DNA from: Ustulina deusta
Lineage: Eukaryota > Ascomycota > Sordariomycetes > Xylariales > Xylariaceae
Direction: 5' to 3'
Length of the DNA: 64,000 nucleotides
NCBI GenBank assembly: GCA_023159155.1
Contig: JAJNNX010000048.1
Location: 186,001 to 250,000, forward strand
Below the pieces are notes generated by a model. That model was not told the origin of the DNA. It saw only the letters and a list, made by a program, of their open reading frames with translations, and searched no databases. The position numbers were made by a program, and so were the translations under genes. Of this stretch, positions 36,671 through 49,100 are shown piece after piece. The first letter of the stretch is position 1. Each line of letters begins with the position of its first letter.

Positions 36671-37407
36671 GACGGTTCCTCTTCAATAGATACGTTGGAT
36701 AAGTCGCTCCCCTGATTAATAAACACCCATGATTATCCGCTCTAATGATGTATTCCATGTAGACCCTAGCGCTGTACCACTATTCTTTCGAGAGGTGTAT
36801 TACTTCAGTTGCCGATTTATATCCGTTGAGATGATGCAAGGTATCACAGGTACCTGTGTAGATATGTTTAGATATCCCATAGAGTGATTAGTCTGAGTTC
36901 TCGGCACGAGACAGTTCCACGTCAGCAATGAGCATCGTCTCGATTGTCTTACCTTGCTAGTAGGGGTATCTAAATAGCTATAGGATCCAGCCCAGGTCTG
37001 AGTTGTTTCGATGAGGGGCGCTTACAGCTCCTCAATCTAAAAGACATCAATTAAATCGAGTCTGTGCTGTCTTTTCATTGAACGCCACTGCAACAAAGCC
37101 AGCCAATCAGTACTGAGCGGGGAAGTCATCTAGTATTTTGATTCAACTCTCGTCATCAGCGGGGCCATCTCTTGCATGAAAAATGCATGACTCTCGTAGC
37201 GCTGGACAAGAGGAAGTAACCTGACTATCGGTAATCGTTTTTCTGACAAGACATGGGAGGGCCTGGGCATCACTCTTGTTCACCCACACTATTGCCAATG
37301 GGTTGGGAGTCGGATACCCATGAATCCATAAGAACTGCGTTGTTCCGTCTTGCGGTCATCTTGACACATTTTACAGTGTCATCCGCCAGACTTTACCGTT
37401 TGCAATC
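36671..37407. other. Region upstream of the GMC oxidoreductase, nothing recognised
   Basis: This 737-bp stretch should contain the GMC promoter. I see no coding frame with support and no repeat. Confidence 0.5.
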
Positions 37408-39540
37408 ATGGGTCTATACAAGAACCTTGACGAAAATATCAGAGAGGTCGATGTCATCATCGCAGGGGGTAAGTACACACTTCACCACTCTTTGGTATGC
37501 TGAACTATATTTCTGACATTTACAAATAGGCGGAACAGCAGGATGCATCGTCGCAGGGCGACTGGCCGAAGCAGATCCGAGCCTATCAATCTTGGTAATT
37601 GAATGCGGTCCAGACAACTATAATAACCCTGCAGTGGTGACACCGGCAATGTTCCTCACTCATCTTGCGCCGGGCTCGAAGACGGCTCTCTTCTATCAAG
37701 CAAAGAAGTCGGACAGCCTAGCAGGGCGAGCAGTGATTGTCCCGTGTGGCGGTACCCTCGGCGGCGGATCGTCGATAAACTTCATGATGTAGGCCTGCCC
37801 TTGTCATTGCAACTTTGGTTTACAGGTGGTTATGTCATATTTGCTGAATTTACGAAAGGTATACACGCGCGCAGCGTGATGATTTCGACGCTTGGAAGAT
37901 GCCGGGATGGACAGCTGACGAGATTTATCCCTTTCTCAAGAAGGTACTGAATGAACTCTCTTTCGCTTCCCCGTCGCACGCACCAGGTAGAACCATAAAG
38001 CTAATGCGAGCAACCCCGCATAAGCTAGAAACTTTTCACGGCCCAAGGGATGAGGAGCACCACGGTTTCGACGGGCCTGTCCAAGTCTCCAGCGGCACAT
38101 TGCGGGTGAAGAACGTAGAAGAGGACTTCCTCCGCGCCGTGGTGAAGGCAGGATGGCCGTTGACGGATGACCTGCAAACTCTCGATCATAACAACGCATT
38201 TGCACGCTATATGCGGTACATGTCGCCCGAGGGCAAGCGATCCGACACGGCGCACATGTACCTGCATCCACGCCTTCGCGATGGCAAGCATCCTAATTTG
38301 CACGTCCTCGTGGAATCGCAGGTTGTGCGCGTATTGTTCGACGATGACAAGCGTGCCTGTGGCGTTGAGTATCAATCGAACCCGCTATTCAACCCTCAAG
38401 ATCCGCCCCCAAAGCGTACAGTTCGTGCGCGCAAGCTAGTAGTTGTGTCGAGTGGCGCGTGCGGCACGCCATCTGTTCTCGAGCGCTCTGGTCTCGGGCG
38501 CTCGGATATCCTGGAGAAAGCAGGCGTGCCACTTGTAGAGGACCTGCCTGGCGTGGGCCACGACTACCAGGATCACCACTTGATTCTCTATCCATTCAAA
38601 ACTTCACTGGAGCCCCATGAGACACTCGACGAGTTGTTTCAAGGCCGGCTCAGCTTTGAAGAGGCTGTGAGAAGAAAGGATCCTCGACTTGGCTGGAACA
38701 CGATAGACGTCGCGGGCAAACTGCGTCTTACCGAGGAAGAAGCGATGTCCCTTGGCCCCGAATTCAAGGTGGCGTGGGACCGAGACTTCAAGGATAAGCC
38801 GAATAGACCGGTGATGCTCATGGGGCTATTGAGTGCGTAAGTTGGATTCTCCCCCTTGTATTAGTCGAGGAGACCCTATTTTTCCTGCCATGTCCATAGA
38901 ACCGTTACTTGACAGCAGTTTAAATGAAAGCAGGTACTTCGGCCCGCCAGGCGGCGCCGAGCCAGGCCAATACGTCAGTATGGGCAATTACACGGCATAC
39001 CCTTACTCGCGCGGCCACCTCCATATCACGGGACCCGAGGTTGGCGATCCGCTGGACTTCAACGCCGGGTTCTTCAGTGACGCGGGAGACCTGGACGTCA
39101 AGAAGCAGATCTGGGCGTACAAGAAAGCCCGGGAGATCATTCGGCGCACATCCATGTACCGCGGCGAGCTCGCAGCGTTCCATCCGCCGTTCCCGGCGGA
39201 TTCCAAGGCGGCTTGTGTCACGCTCGACGCCGAGCTGGACACCGCTACTCTCGAAGACCTCGAGTACAGCCCCGAGGACGACAAGATCCTCGAGCAGTTC
39301 CTGCGCGAGAACATCAACACCACCTGGCACTCCGTCGGCACCGCTAAGATGGCGCCGCGTGAGCAGCTGGGTGTCGTGGACAAGGACCTGAACGTGTATG
39401 GTGTGAAGGGCCTGAAGCTTGCGGATCTAAGCATTTTGCCCGAGAACGTCGCTGCTAACACGAACAACACCGCCCTTGTGATTGGCGAGAAAGCTGCAGA
39501 CATCATCATTCGGGAGCTGGGGTTGGGGCTGCCAAATTAG
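37408..39540 (+). CDS. GMC-family FAD oxidoreductase, alcohol-oxidase type
   Basis: Five exons, 37408-37468, 37530-37788, 37859-37943, 38025-38836 and 38934-39540, give 607 aa. The introns are 61, 70, 81 and 97 bp. The FAD-binding GGGTAG lies at residues 20-25, right after a short N-terminus that resembles fungal methanol/alcohol oxidases. [15 protein letters not shown] and [12 protein letters not shown] match the GMC signature region. The conserved active-site His is in WHSVGT (H538), and the second catalytic position is Asn in NTNNT (about 583-584), as in alcohol oxidases, not the His of glucose oxidases. The family oxidises alcohols to aldehydes with FAD, often making hydrogen peroxide. 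Yeast-type alcohol oxidases are near 660 aa and peroxisomal; this protein is shorter and ends LPN, with no PTS1-like tripeptide. Intron 3 is divisible by three without a stop, but removing it restores the conserved [11 protein letters not shown]. Confidence 0.88.
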
Positions 39541-41344
39541 GATGCGGAAAGTACTTTCGGGGCCAGGGGGGCAACTTCGTCATGGCAACTCAGATGTCTG
39601 TCAAGGAAAACTCATGTTGGTAATGTCATACGCATCTCTTGTCTACGCGTCATGATGGTATATTCTGTTATCCGTTTTCACGATTGTCTAGCCTTCCCTC
39701 TTGTTCTTATTACCTATGTTATAGTATGATTGGAGATTTCGAATATGTGTGAGATCTCGATGAGACTCGTGTAAAAGGGGGGAAGAAGGGAACTCTCCAA
39801 GCCAGATTTCGTATTGAGATGATCCCATACCGTGGCTAGCGTCTCAAAATCGTATACGATTGCAAATCCAACCTTGAAACACACACACACACCAAGTTCA
39901 AGAACGCCCCTTTCTCAACCTGCACCAAATATTGTCGCTGTCACGAGGAAGTTTCGCGCAGCGGGCCACAGTCCCATGTTGGTGAATTCAGCAGCCTTGG
40001 CATAGAACTCTGTCCCCGCCGCATGGACCTTTGGGAACGATTGATTCGGCCTTGCCATCGAAAGAGCTAAATGAAAGTCTTGCGCATACGTTAAAAAGCA
40101 AAGGGGTGTTTACGAAGCGGGCATTCTCGTAGCCATTCCAAAAGAGGGTTGTCAGAAAGGTCAGCAGGCCACTCCTGAATGCAGATCTCCAAGTTTATCC
40201 CGACATAGCGTTGTCTAAGGTAGCTTTCGGAAATAATTCTACAACAGACTGTCTTTGTCCCGATAGGACAACATGTGCATCGCGTCGCACGCTTACCCCA
40301 ACTTCTCACGTCCCTAGTTGGCGGTTCGCGCTTTTCCGCTAAGCCGCTAGTCAATTGAGCTATGCACGTTTTCTATAATTTGCTTTTTTTGATTTCTTTT
40401 TCTGCTTACACATACAGATCAAGCCATATAGGCTGATATACTAACCTCCTTACATACTAACAAGTAGTTAGATAGGTCTGTACGGCAGGCTATATGACTA
40501 GGTCTGCATGTGCAAGTCTGTATGTGTGAGTCTATATGGCTGGATGGCAGCCTTGTGGAATTGCTGAGGTTATTGCCAAGAGTAGGTACTTAGAAAGATA
40601 GGACGCTATACAGTTTAGCGGCTGAGTGCACGAAGTGTGCTATAATTATAATGCATTTAGTGGATGCTGCCGCTATATTTACAGCGACTAATCGCCAAGA
40701 CTGCCAAGACTGCTACAGGGAGTGGCGGATTGGCGGAAATCTCGTACCTCCGCACCGAGGAGGTAGGTAAGCTCTGCATACTGCATGTCAATTAGGTAAG
40801 TACTGATGTGTGGTCTCGGCAGCTTTGTCAGATACGGCGTAATTATTAACGCAGTCGAGGCAAGTTATTCCCATGTCACCATTCAGTAGAACCCGTCATC
40901 ACATTCTCATTGTTGCTCGCCCCGACATTCTACCAATTCCCTCCCATGTCTGTCTATACCTCTTTGACTAAGATTGCAAAAGAAAAAAACCCACGGACAA
41001 AGAGCCAGTTTGAGACTGGGCCAGGCCGTGCCTTTCTCGTGCAGCACTTATTAGTGATATTTCCCCGCTCCCAATTCTCGAGTAATGTGTCGGAAAGAGC
41101 GATTGCATATTATTTAAATAAATGCAACATTGAACACTTGGCACGAAGGGATCTACATACCTATTTATTGTGGCTGTGCACCGTTTCCGCGAGGCTTGCT
41201 GCTTCTAACCGTTCTTTTTTTCTAGCTGCTAAGTTGTTGTTATTTTGTTATTGGTGTATATAAAGAAAAACTAAACAAAATCCGACTAAGAACAATGCAG
41301 AACTTAGAAATATACTGTCCTGCCATTTAGGCCCGAAATACTCG
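39541..41344. other. Intergenic region, no supported gene
   Basis: It contains a CA-repeat (about 39878-39892) and loosely repeated TCTGTATG/CATATAGG pieces at 40400-40550. The minus strand near 40370-40330 has an A-box-like TAGCTCAATTG but no complete tRNA fold. A 117-codon plus-strand frame at 40913-41263 has no family signature. Confidence 0.45.
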
Positions 41345-42800
41345 TCAGCCACCCATTGCGGCATTGCCCTCGCCCATGTCAGAAGGGAACGACGGTCGGC
41401 GGATGAAAGAGTCGTTGCCATAGAATGTTCCCAAATCTCCGCTGGCTGCCGTCTCTACCGCAACGAAGCCATGGAAGCTATACAGTCCCCCCTCCTTTTG
41501 CCGCAATGGTAATCTGTGCAAGTGAAAAACAGACTGATGGTGTCACCAAATATGACATCACTAGTAGCGAATTCGATAAACTCCTTTTAGTTGTGAACAA
41601 AGTCAACTTGTCAGCAGGTAGACCGTAATATAGCCAGTTGCAATTCTCTTCCGCCCGAAGCTGGCGGTCTTCGCGTGTGGGTGACGTGAAACGAGTATAC
41701 AGCCTATTGAACAACCGGATTAGCTTCTCGTCGCCTATTGCATCTGCTGGTGGTCCACGCTTCCTCTCGCGAGTGTCCATTTTCGTATCAACTGAAGAGT
41801 GAAGATTTATGCAATACTTGCTGTGGTTTCCCTGCTGGCAACCTTTTGGCAACCTTTCCTTTCTCCACCGCTGAAGATCAGGGCGAATCTTATTGTACCG
41901 GTATCGAGGCATTGATTGTGTAGAGACAGATCGAAAGCTGCGCAGCTTACGATAGACCTCTCTGAGCGAACCTATCCTCTTATTACTCGGTTTGATCGGG
42001 TTTGACGTTGGGAGCCGAATGCTGATCTTTACAGAATCAACAAACCAGCCAGACACGGTGAGGAATGTTGCATCTAGATTCTGTCTCACAGAGCCTTGTT
42101 TATTCACCTCCTGCTAGTGGGGTCTGTAAAGCCAGTGGTCGCCATGCTCTTCGCCAAACATACCTACTGAATCGGGACATGGATCGTGAGGTGCCATCTG
42201 TTATCAAAATCCCCTAATACTAGCCATGGCAAACATGAGTCAAAATCAATGGCTCAGGTCGGTAAGCGGATAATCTTGGATACACCTAAGGAAGCCAGAT
42301 CAAGTCCTCGCATATCATTATACGTACCAATTAGCATAAACCTGCCAACGCGGTTCTGCGTAATCTGGGGTTATTGTGCTTCGTTCATGTGCTGAAATGA
42401 TTTTCGATACTGCTAGTAGTTCGGAGTACGAAGTGTCGAGGGCTTTCCTATCTCGAATTAGTACGTCGAATTGTTCGCCGGGTTCGCCGAGCCACATAAA
42501 GACCCTAGTAGCGAAGAAATAGATGGATTCCATCATCCTGGCCTGCCTGAAACACTCTGCAATATTATTTTGTTTGATGTAAATGGCATCAATCCATGAC
42601 CTTCTTGGGCGATTTGTCCTGCGAAGTCGTGCCAACGGTGCGGCCAGGCCATATATTACAGCGAAACCAGCACGCCCGTTGACTGTGATTGTCTTGTTTG
42701 CTGTCCTGGCACCCCATGTGTTTGAAAGCGTCTTATATCCCGTATGCACCAAAAGCCAGAAGTATCATACTGTCGATTTTCAATCTGGTGGGACTTCTTC
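41345..42800 (-). pseudogene. HET-domain (heterokaryon incompatibility) gene remnant
   Basis: At 42318-42752 a minus-strand frame reads YKTLSNTWG, ITVNGR, LRRTNRPRRSWIDAIYIKQ and MWLGEPGEQ, the core motifs of the HET domain (usual forms YxxLSYxWG and WIDAICINQ). There is no ATG or N-terminal part, and the catalogue motif has a Cys-to-Tyr change (ICINQ to IYIKQ). Further down the same strand a 209-codon frame at 41478-42107 includes SGWFVDSV and LTLFTTKR, which fit the C-terminal part of HET proteins. One shift of frame near 41530 opens LPLRQKEGGLYSFHGF, resembling the family's final segment, ending at 41345. HET proteins control allorecognition and programmed cell death in fungi. This copy has several frame breaks and should be non-functional. 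The link between the two halves is less certain than the HET core. Confidence 0.65.
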
Positions 42801-45180
42801 TGGCTCTTTCTCCTGAGACTTGTCGTGATGTTTTTGGAGGGGAGTAAACAGGTATAGTTTCACAGTTCCGTGCCTGACAAGGATTCCTTCGGGTAATCTG
42901 ATTCCTCCATCATCTTAATTCGTCGTTGTCATCCTTGCTGGTGCGTTTCATTCGAGCGAGAGCTTAGTTTGGGGATTTGTGGTTCGATCTTGTGGTATTT
43001 GTCGTCACCCGTATATTCGAATTATAAAGTTTTCGACTGGAGCCTCGAGTGGCCGGATAATACTACTTGTTTCAGAAGGTTATCCTCATTTCTTTCATTC
43101 TTATAGTCTTCTGTCTCGTTAAATGTCTTCCCAATCGCTTGTTCCACTCCGTCACTGTTCTCTTGTTCATCTGACGAGTTGAAGTGTCTAATGAAGCCTC
43201 TTTGTCTCTTGAAACATCGAGGACAGCTAATCAATACTAGCTGATGTTGACCATTCGTTTCGGGCGCGCCCACCTACTCTATCCAAAACATGCTGTCACC
43301 GAATTCTTGCTTGCTGGAGCTTTATATGTCGCGAGTGTTAAGCTTGACGACATCGGATCTTCAGGGACGCAACGCGTAATATATTCGACAACTGCTGCTC
43401 TGTTCATATTGCTCTGAGAAGCTTCACAACAGTCTCAGCTTTGCCCACGGCCGGTGATCTGACATCCAGAAAGGGAAATGAGGGATAGTGTTGATTCGTC
43501 AGCTGCCACTGCAGCATGGAGGTTCGCGGCGCTTCGATCCGAGCACGGCACACGCACGCCACACTTCCTAGTATTCCCTATCTAGTTATCCTTTACCAAA
43601 GAATCTTGCACGCAGGAAAGACAGCCCTAGACTTACAGATATGATCACACACGAGAGATCTGTTGGCTGAATTCTTTGACTCGCATCGAACAGTCTCAGA
43701 TGTAGAAACACCTTCCATATGGTCTGGCCATCCAGATGCGTCTCGTAGGTAATTATTTCATTCAATTCGGCCTTGTCATTGTGCGCTGTGGTCTTTCGAG
43801 ATGACAATAGTGCTCTGGCGAGGATGCTTAGGCTTGTGGCAGGTGTGCAGATGTGCAGGAGAGCTGAAAAGGGACTCTGCCACTGCTGTATTTGTATTTG
43901 CCCTCTGTCGGTTGTCTCCGAGTAAAGTGCACTTTTGTTTCCTACGAGTCCTGCCACAGTGGCATAGACCCCCCGCTTCGAAGGTACATATGTCACGGGA
44001 AAAAAACAGCGCTGTTAATCCCGTGATTGGAATCAAGGGTATATATAGCACACTCCGCGATAATATATAACTTGAGTCAACCTTGATGTGCGTGAGAGGC
44101 ATGGAATGAATCAAATGTGTGCTGTGGGCTCACTGGCCCCCTACAATTTGCTTTTCCAACCTGAAGCTGATGTCCTCCCTTCTCTTGGAATACCATCTCC
44201 TCTTCCTTTTAGCTTTTCAATCTCCATTCCTTGCTTAAGCCAATATGCTTCACTAGACAGCCTCTCTTAAATATATACCTATTTTGATTTCTTGTCACTC
44301 ATCTACAAGTAACACCACACAAGCTGGGTGTTTGGGTTATGTGTTCAATGATCTTGCAGGTCGAGCAAATACGTGACAATACACGAATCGTATCACGATG
44401 TTTTATTGTGACTCCAAGTCACTTTGTAGAATGAATTACTCACACGGAGGTCTTGGTCAATGGAATAGCAACCCGGCGGATAATTTGATTCCTCGTAATA
44501 TAAAACTCCACTGGCCAGTGCGAAGCGTGTTAATCAAGAAAAACAAAGCCACAAAGATCCCGAATGATCGCCCTCAGCGTCGGATACGGCAAAGAAGAGC
44601 AGCAGCGCATGCCCAATGAGTGACCATCGAAGTATCTACCTAGGGAATTATCAAGTCACAACTACACATGGAGGAGGGGAGAATACGTTGTAGGGACTTT
44701 TATTATTAGGTAGCCGTAGATTAGCTAGAAGTCGGTCGGACCGTTGAGTCCATCCTTCTTCATTACAACTACCCTTTGCTACTACTGTAGACACTCCTAC
44801 CCTTCCAAACACCTTTTTTTGACCAAGCACCAACTTGGGTGCTTAACGTCGTCCGAGACCCGTCGGGAAAAAGAAAGATATTGCCTAGCTTCCATTCACT
44901 CCAGTCCTTATGACTGACCTGTCGCGTGTGCGTATCGCGGAAACTGCTGATAGTTTTTGGTCGTAGACTCGTGGACTAGATATAAACATTAGACAATGCT
45001 AGGGAGGAAGGGGCAATGCAACTGACAAACCATGACAGAGGAAAATAACAGAAGAAGCGTCCAACAGAAAAGCGGCTACATAGCACCAATACAGCTTGTC
45101 TGGGACAAGGTGTTCGTAATTCGAGCTAGGATCTTAGACCAAAACAGGCATCCATATCGTGTTGCAGATGCGAGTCGTGA
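42801..45180. other. Gene-poor region with repeat remnant
   Basis: No gene is supported over 2.4 kb. Short frames at 43022-43273 and 43586-43996 (-) have no recognisable domain. A ~70-bp motif at 43998-44068 recurs at 47637-47706. The stretch may be the decayed left part of a dispersed repeat. Confidence 0.45.
43998..44068 (+). repeat. Dispersed repeat motif, copy 1
   Basis: It shares GCTGTTAATCC, a GTGA-AAT-A segment and GGTATATATAGCAC...CTCCG with 47637-47706 in the same order and orientation, roughly 75-80% alike by eye. GGTATATATAGCAC looks like a TATA-type promoter core. Confidence 0.55.
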
Positions 45181-46197
45181 TTAGGCAGTATGATAGGCCC
45201 AATCTTTCTGGATGATACCGTTCTGGGCGTAGATGTCAAGAGCTTCAGTCTCATGTACGACATCTGCTTGGTTGAGGGCCTCAAAAGTATGTGAATTTAG
45301 GCTGGATGATTCGGAGTGGTTGCTGTGAGTCTCTGATCCACACACGGCCGAAGCGGTGGAGACACTCTCTAGGTCAGAAACATCAGTCGCGTTACTCCAC
45401 GTGTCTTCGTAGGCGGTGGAAGCGTGAATCTGATTATCAGCTCCGGTTTCTACGTCGAGTTCCCCAGAGGGAGCGTGTGGTATGTTGAGATCATCATTTG
45501 AATGGTCGGTATTGGGCTCGAATGCCTGCATCATCTCGGTGTCTGTGATGAAGCGCTCGGGGATGGCTATATCTGTAATATCTACTCCTTCAACCATCAC
45601 ACCCAGGCTGCTAGCCTCTGAAATAGGCGTCAGGGTGCGATTACTGTGCATACTAGAGGTGCCAGTGTGCATATACCCGTTCTCCGTGCCGTAGTTGTTG
45701 GGTGTGGTAGTTGGTATGTTCATATCGTCAGTCAAGGGCCACTGTGGAGGCGAACGAGCATGGATGATGCCAAGCTCAATGTCGATAGGATGTCGGGGAG
45801 AGTTAAGTAGCTGCTCAGCACGTTCTCTCTCAGGGTTGAGCCGTGAGCATCGTCTCTGGTACCACTGACGGAGACAAGTGCACCAAAGAACCCAGACAAT
45901 GAGGCTGATGACGATGAACGCCAGGAGAAGACAGACAATAACCAGGATGATAACCGTGCTGGTGAGCAAAGCATCCTCGCGGTGCTGGTAACTCTTATTT
46001 ACAGCATCGTATTGGCGCTTCGTCAGGCGAGAGGAGAAGGAAGTTAGAGTCGCTTCAAGGAAGGTCGGGATGCTGATAGACCAAGGATGGTACGCGGGGG
46101 TAGTAGTGACGATGCCAACCTCACCAACCACAGGCAGCAGGCCAGCGTGCGCAGCCGCAATGGCAACAAAGGCGGCGAGAAACGTGAGGAACATCAT
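45181..46197 (-). CDS. Secreted/type I single-pass membrane protein, function unknown
   Basis: An uninterrupted 338-codon frame starting with ATG ATG. Residues 1-18 (MMFLTFLAAFVAIAAAHA) form a signal peptide. Residues about 19-75 are an extracellular stretch with TKRQYD at 59-64, where the dibasic KR is a possible Kex2 cleavage site. Residues about 80-105 are a strong transmembrane segment, followed by CTCLRQWYQRRC, a Cys/Arg-rich juxtamembrane motif that could be palmitoylated. Residues 115-338 are an acidic, Ser/Thr-rich, probably disordered cytosolic tail. Single-pass surface sensors of fungi have this layout, but there is no WSC or other known ectodomain. The protein family is not recognised. 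It could also be a lineage-specific protein without sensor function. Confidence 0.7.
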   Translation of the reverse strand: MMFLTFLAAFVAIAAAHAGLLPVVGEVGIVTTTPAYHPWSISIPTFLEATLTSFSSRLTKRQYDAVNKSYQHREDALLTSTVIILVIVCLLLAFIVISLIVWVLWCTCLRQWYQRRCSRLNPERERAEQLLNSPRHPIDIELGIIHARSPPQWPLTDDMNIPTTTPNNYGTENGYMHTGTSSMHSNRTLTPISEASSLGVMVEGVDITDIAIPERFITDTEMMQAFEPNTDHSNDDLNIPHAPSGELDVETGADNQIHASTAYEDTWSNATDVSDLESVSTASAVCGSETHSNHSESSSLNSHTFEALNQADVVHETEALDIYAQNGIIQKDWAYHTA

Positions 46198-49100
46198 TCT
46201 GGAAACAGTATCGAGAGTGTCAAAAGGCGGCGCGCAAAATGTTCAAGAGTCCGGCACAAGTACACTTCCAAGTGGCGGGTAAGATCAGAGATTTGTGTGA
46301 AGGCGGATTGGGAATTGGGAATTGGGAATCAACTGACTCGAGGAAGTGTGCATGATTGTCACTTATTTTGGGGGTACTTCGAAAGCGCGAAATTGGTTCG
46401 GTGCATTGGAAGTTCTCAGCTTCAATGGGATGTTTGTTTATGTAGAAAATGAATACGCGGTACATTAACCCCCCCAGCCCCACCATTATCACAGACTCTC
46501 TCCCACAACAAGCCCATTGATGTTCATTGAATGTTTTTACTGCCATGTTAGCAAGCCAGTTCAAAGTATCCATCATAGTGACCTACATATATTAGTACTA
46601 CATTAGATATCTGATTATAACGTTGAAATTAAAGAAATTAGCACTTGAGCTTCTAAATATCTAGCTTTGAGTTAGCTGTGAAAGGGCCAAAAACAGGAAA
46701 CAAGCTGGTAGGAGAATGCACCTAGTTAGGAGATCAGTTAATCTCCCGTAATTGTCCTTCTGCTGTAAAGATCACACTCAAGGTTATTAAAGGTGCATTT
46801 ACAAACATTATCAAACTATCAAACTTGGTAAGAATGTGCATACCATAATTTCCTTGTGATTAGGAATATGTGGAGGTAATTGCAAAGGGTTGCAGTGTAA
46901 AAATGTGTGCATCTAAGGACCAGATCAATAGCGGGATGCAGGAATTATAACAAGCAAAGAATAGTACAACCTTTGTGAAACTTCACCTCAAGGAAAAAAT
47001 TCAGGAAATGCGGGGTAGTTAGCAATAATAAAGCAAGTCTCTTGAAATGCTAGATAGCATTGTGAGGTAAGTATTCTTAAGAGAGAAATGCTATAATGCT
47101 TGCCACTATCCTAGAGAGACTTAACACACTATGAAAAAAAGGGATATTATTATAATTATCACATAAACAACACTAGTTTTATTAATTAAAAAGATCAAGT
47201 TATTACATTTGATTATATTTTCTATACTTTAAAATACATTTATAATAAAACACTAAAAACTATTAAGATAGCTAATGGCTTGTATGCTTTATTAATTCTG
47301 CACATATTAATCCACTTCTTTTATATTAATCAACTACCTGGTAAGCAACACATATGACCTCCTAACATTTTATAGATATGACAAGATTTTTCTTGGAGCT
47401 AATTGCTTAAATTCTGTTCACCAAGTGTGAAGTAATTGCTAAACAGGTCGCTACCAAGGGCAGGCGTGTCCTAAAGACAACCTGTTCATAGATATATAGA
47501 ACCCTACTTACTATATCTAGACCACTCCCACAGAGTAGGTGGTTAATAGTCAGCTGACAAGGTGGCAGTCAGTTATTTAGTGAGCCACAAGTCAAGGCTG
47601 CTAGAAAGATGTATGGGGGGGATAGATACGCCAACATAGAAAAAGCAATGCTGTTAATCCAGTGAGAGAATTAACGGTATATATAGCACTCCGTAACATT
47701 ATGTAATAAAGCATACAGAAAGTCTTAAAAAAGTAAGTCAAAGAATCTCTGTTGTCAATAGGGTGATTCACAGCTCTACAGTGAATATCCCGGCATCAAA
47801 TCAATCAACAAGTGAAGTGGGCAGACTTCCGCAGTGTAGAAGGCGAGCTAAGCTCTTCTTCACGCGTAAAGATTGGCTTATCTATACAATGGACCTATTG
47901 ATTTAGCAAATCACAATAATTCTTCTTAATAAGTCATGCCAGTCCCTAGCTAGGCACGTGAGTATATGTGGCAAGGCGAGTCGCGATTTGCAAGTTCAAA
48001 GCTATCATTGGAGTATGCCACTTGGAAACAACTAAGCCAGCATTGACATATGCCTCTAGAGGGAACTTATGCAAGATGATATTGCTTGAGGGTGCGTTAG
48101 GTAATAGTTGTGGCATGTTATAGGGGAATGATCAATGGTAAAGAGCATATAGGACACATGGAGACATTTCAACGAGTTGCTGAACATCTAGTCATATTCT
48201 AGCGCAAGATCTAGAAGCCATTATGAGAGGTGTTCGCTACATCAATAGTACTTATTTTAGATTTAAAACCGCAGTGGGAGTGGCTGAGAAAAGATGAGAC
48301 CTCAATTGTCTCACTTCCTCCGTTGTTAGGATGAATGGTTATAAGATAAGGCAGTTTGGAACTTGTTGAACATCTCTTGCATATGTACCCAGGTAGGTAT
48401 CTCATGTTCATGTACCGCTTTAGTGAAGATAACAAACTTGGGAAGGGCGTACAGAATTCATAAGAATGTAGGTACTTACATGCAGGTATTGATTGGGTCG
48501 AACCTTACCTAACACTCATGCTCCGATGCTAGGCCAATGTAGTACCTATACCTAGTAGGTACCTTCCTTACCTTATGTAGGTAGGTAGGTAGTTTAGGAG
48601 TAATTAGTGCGCTATAATCCGGGGTAAAAGTCCGGGGTACATGTTGGGGAAGGAGGCAGTCACATGACCCATGAGGGGAAGCCTGCGGAAAGGAGGTCCA
48701 AGCGAGACGGAATAATACCTAGGTATTACAAAACATGCAAGAACCTTATTAACGCCCTATGCTCCCCTTCTTCCCCCTTCGTCAGCGTTTTCTTTCAATC
48801 TCGTCGTCATTCTCCAGGTCCCCAGCTCTGATCCAACCTACTCCCGACGCGGGAGTCGCTCAATCGGGCATACCCAACTTCCACACCTCTCTCGAGACTC
48901 TTCTTTCAGTGAATCTGAATTGTGCAATATCCTTGTCTTGCTTGCCCTTCAGAATGGGGCCCCTTGCAGTGTGTCGTACGATCCAAGCCTCAGTCGACAC
49001 GTACCATTCTCGCGTGTTCGCTCGGCCCATTGCAACTCTGGGCCTTTGTTGTTCTTCATTCTTTGGGACGTTTCATTCCTGCTATCCTTCTCATCGCAAA

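Noticed and set aside
40326..40365. tRNA-like A box on the minus strand
   Set aside because: No B box at a suitable distance and no acceptor-stem pairing.
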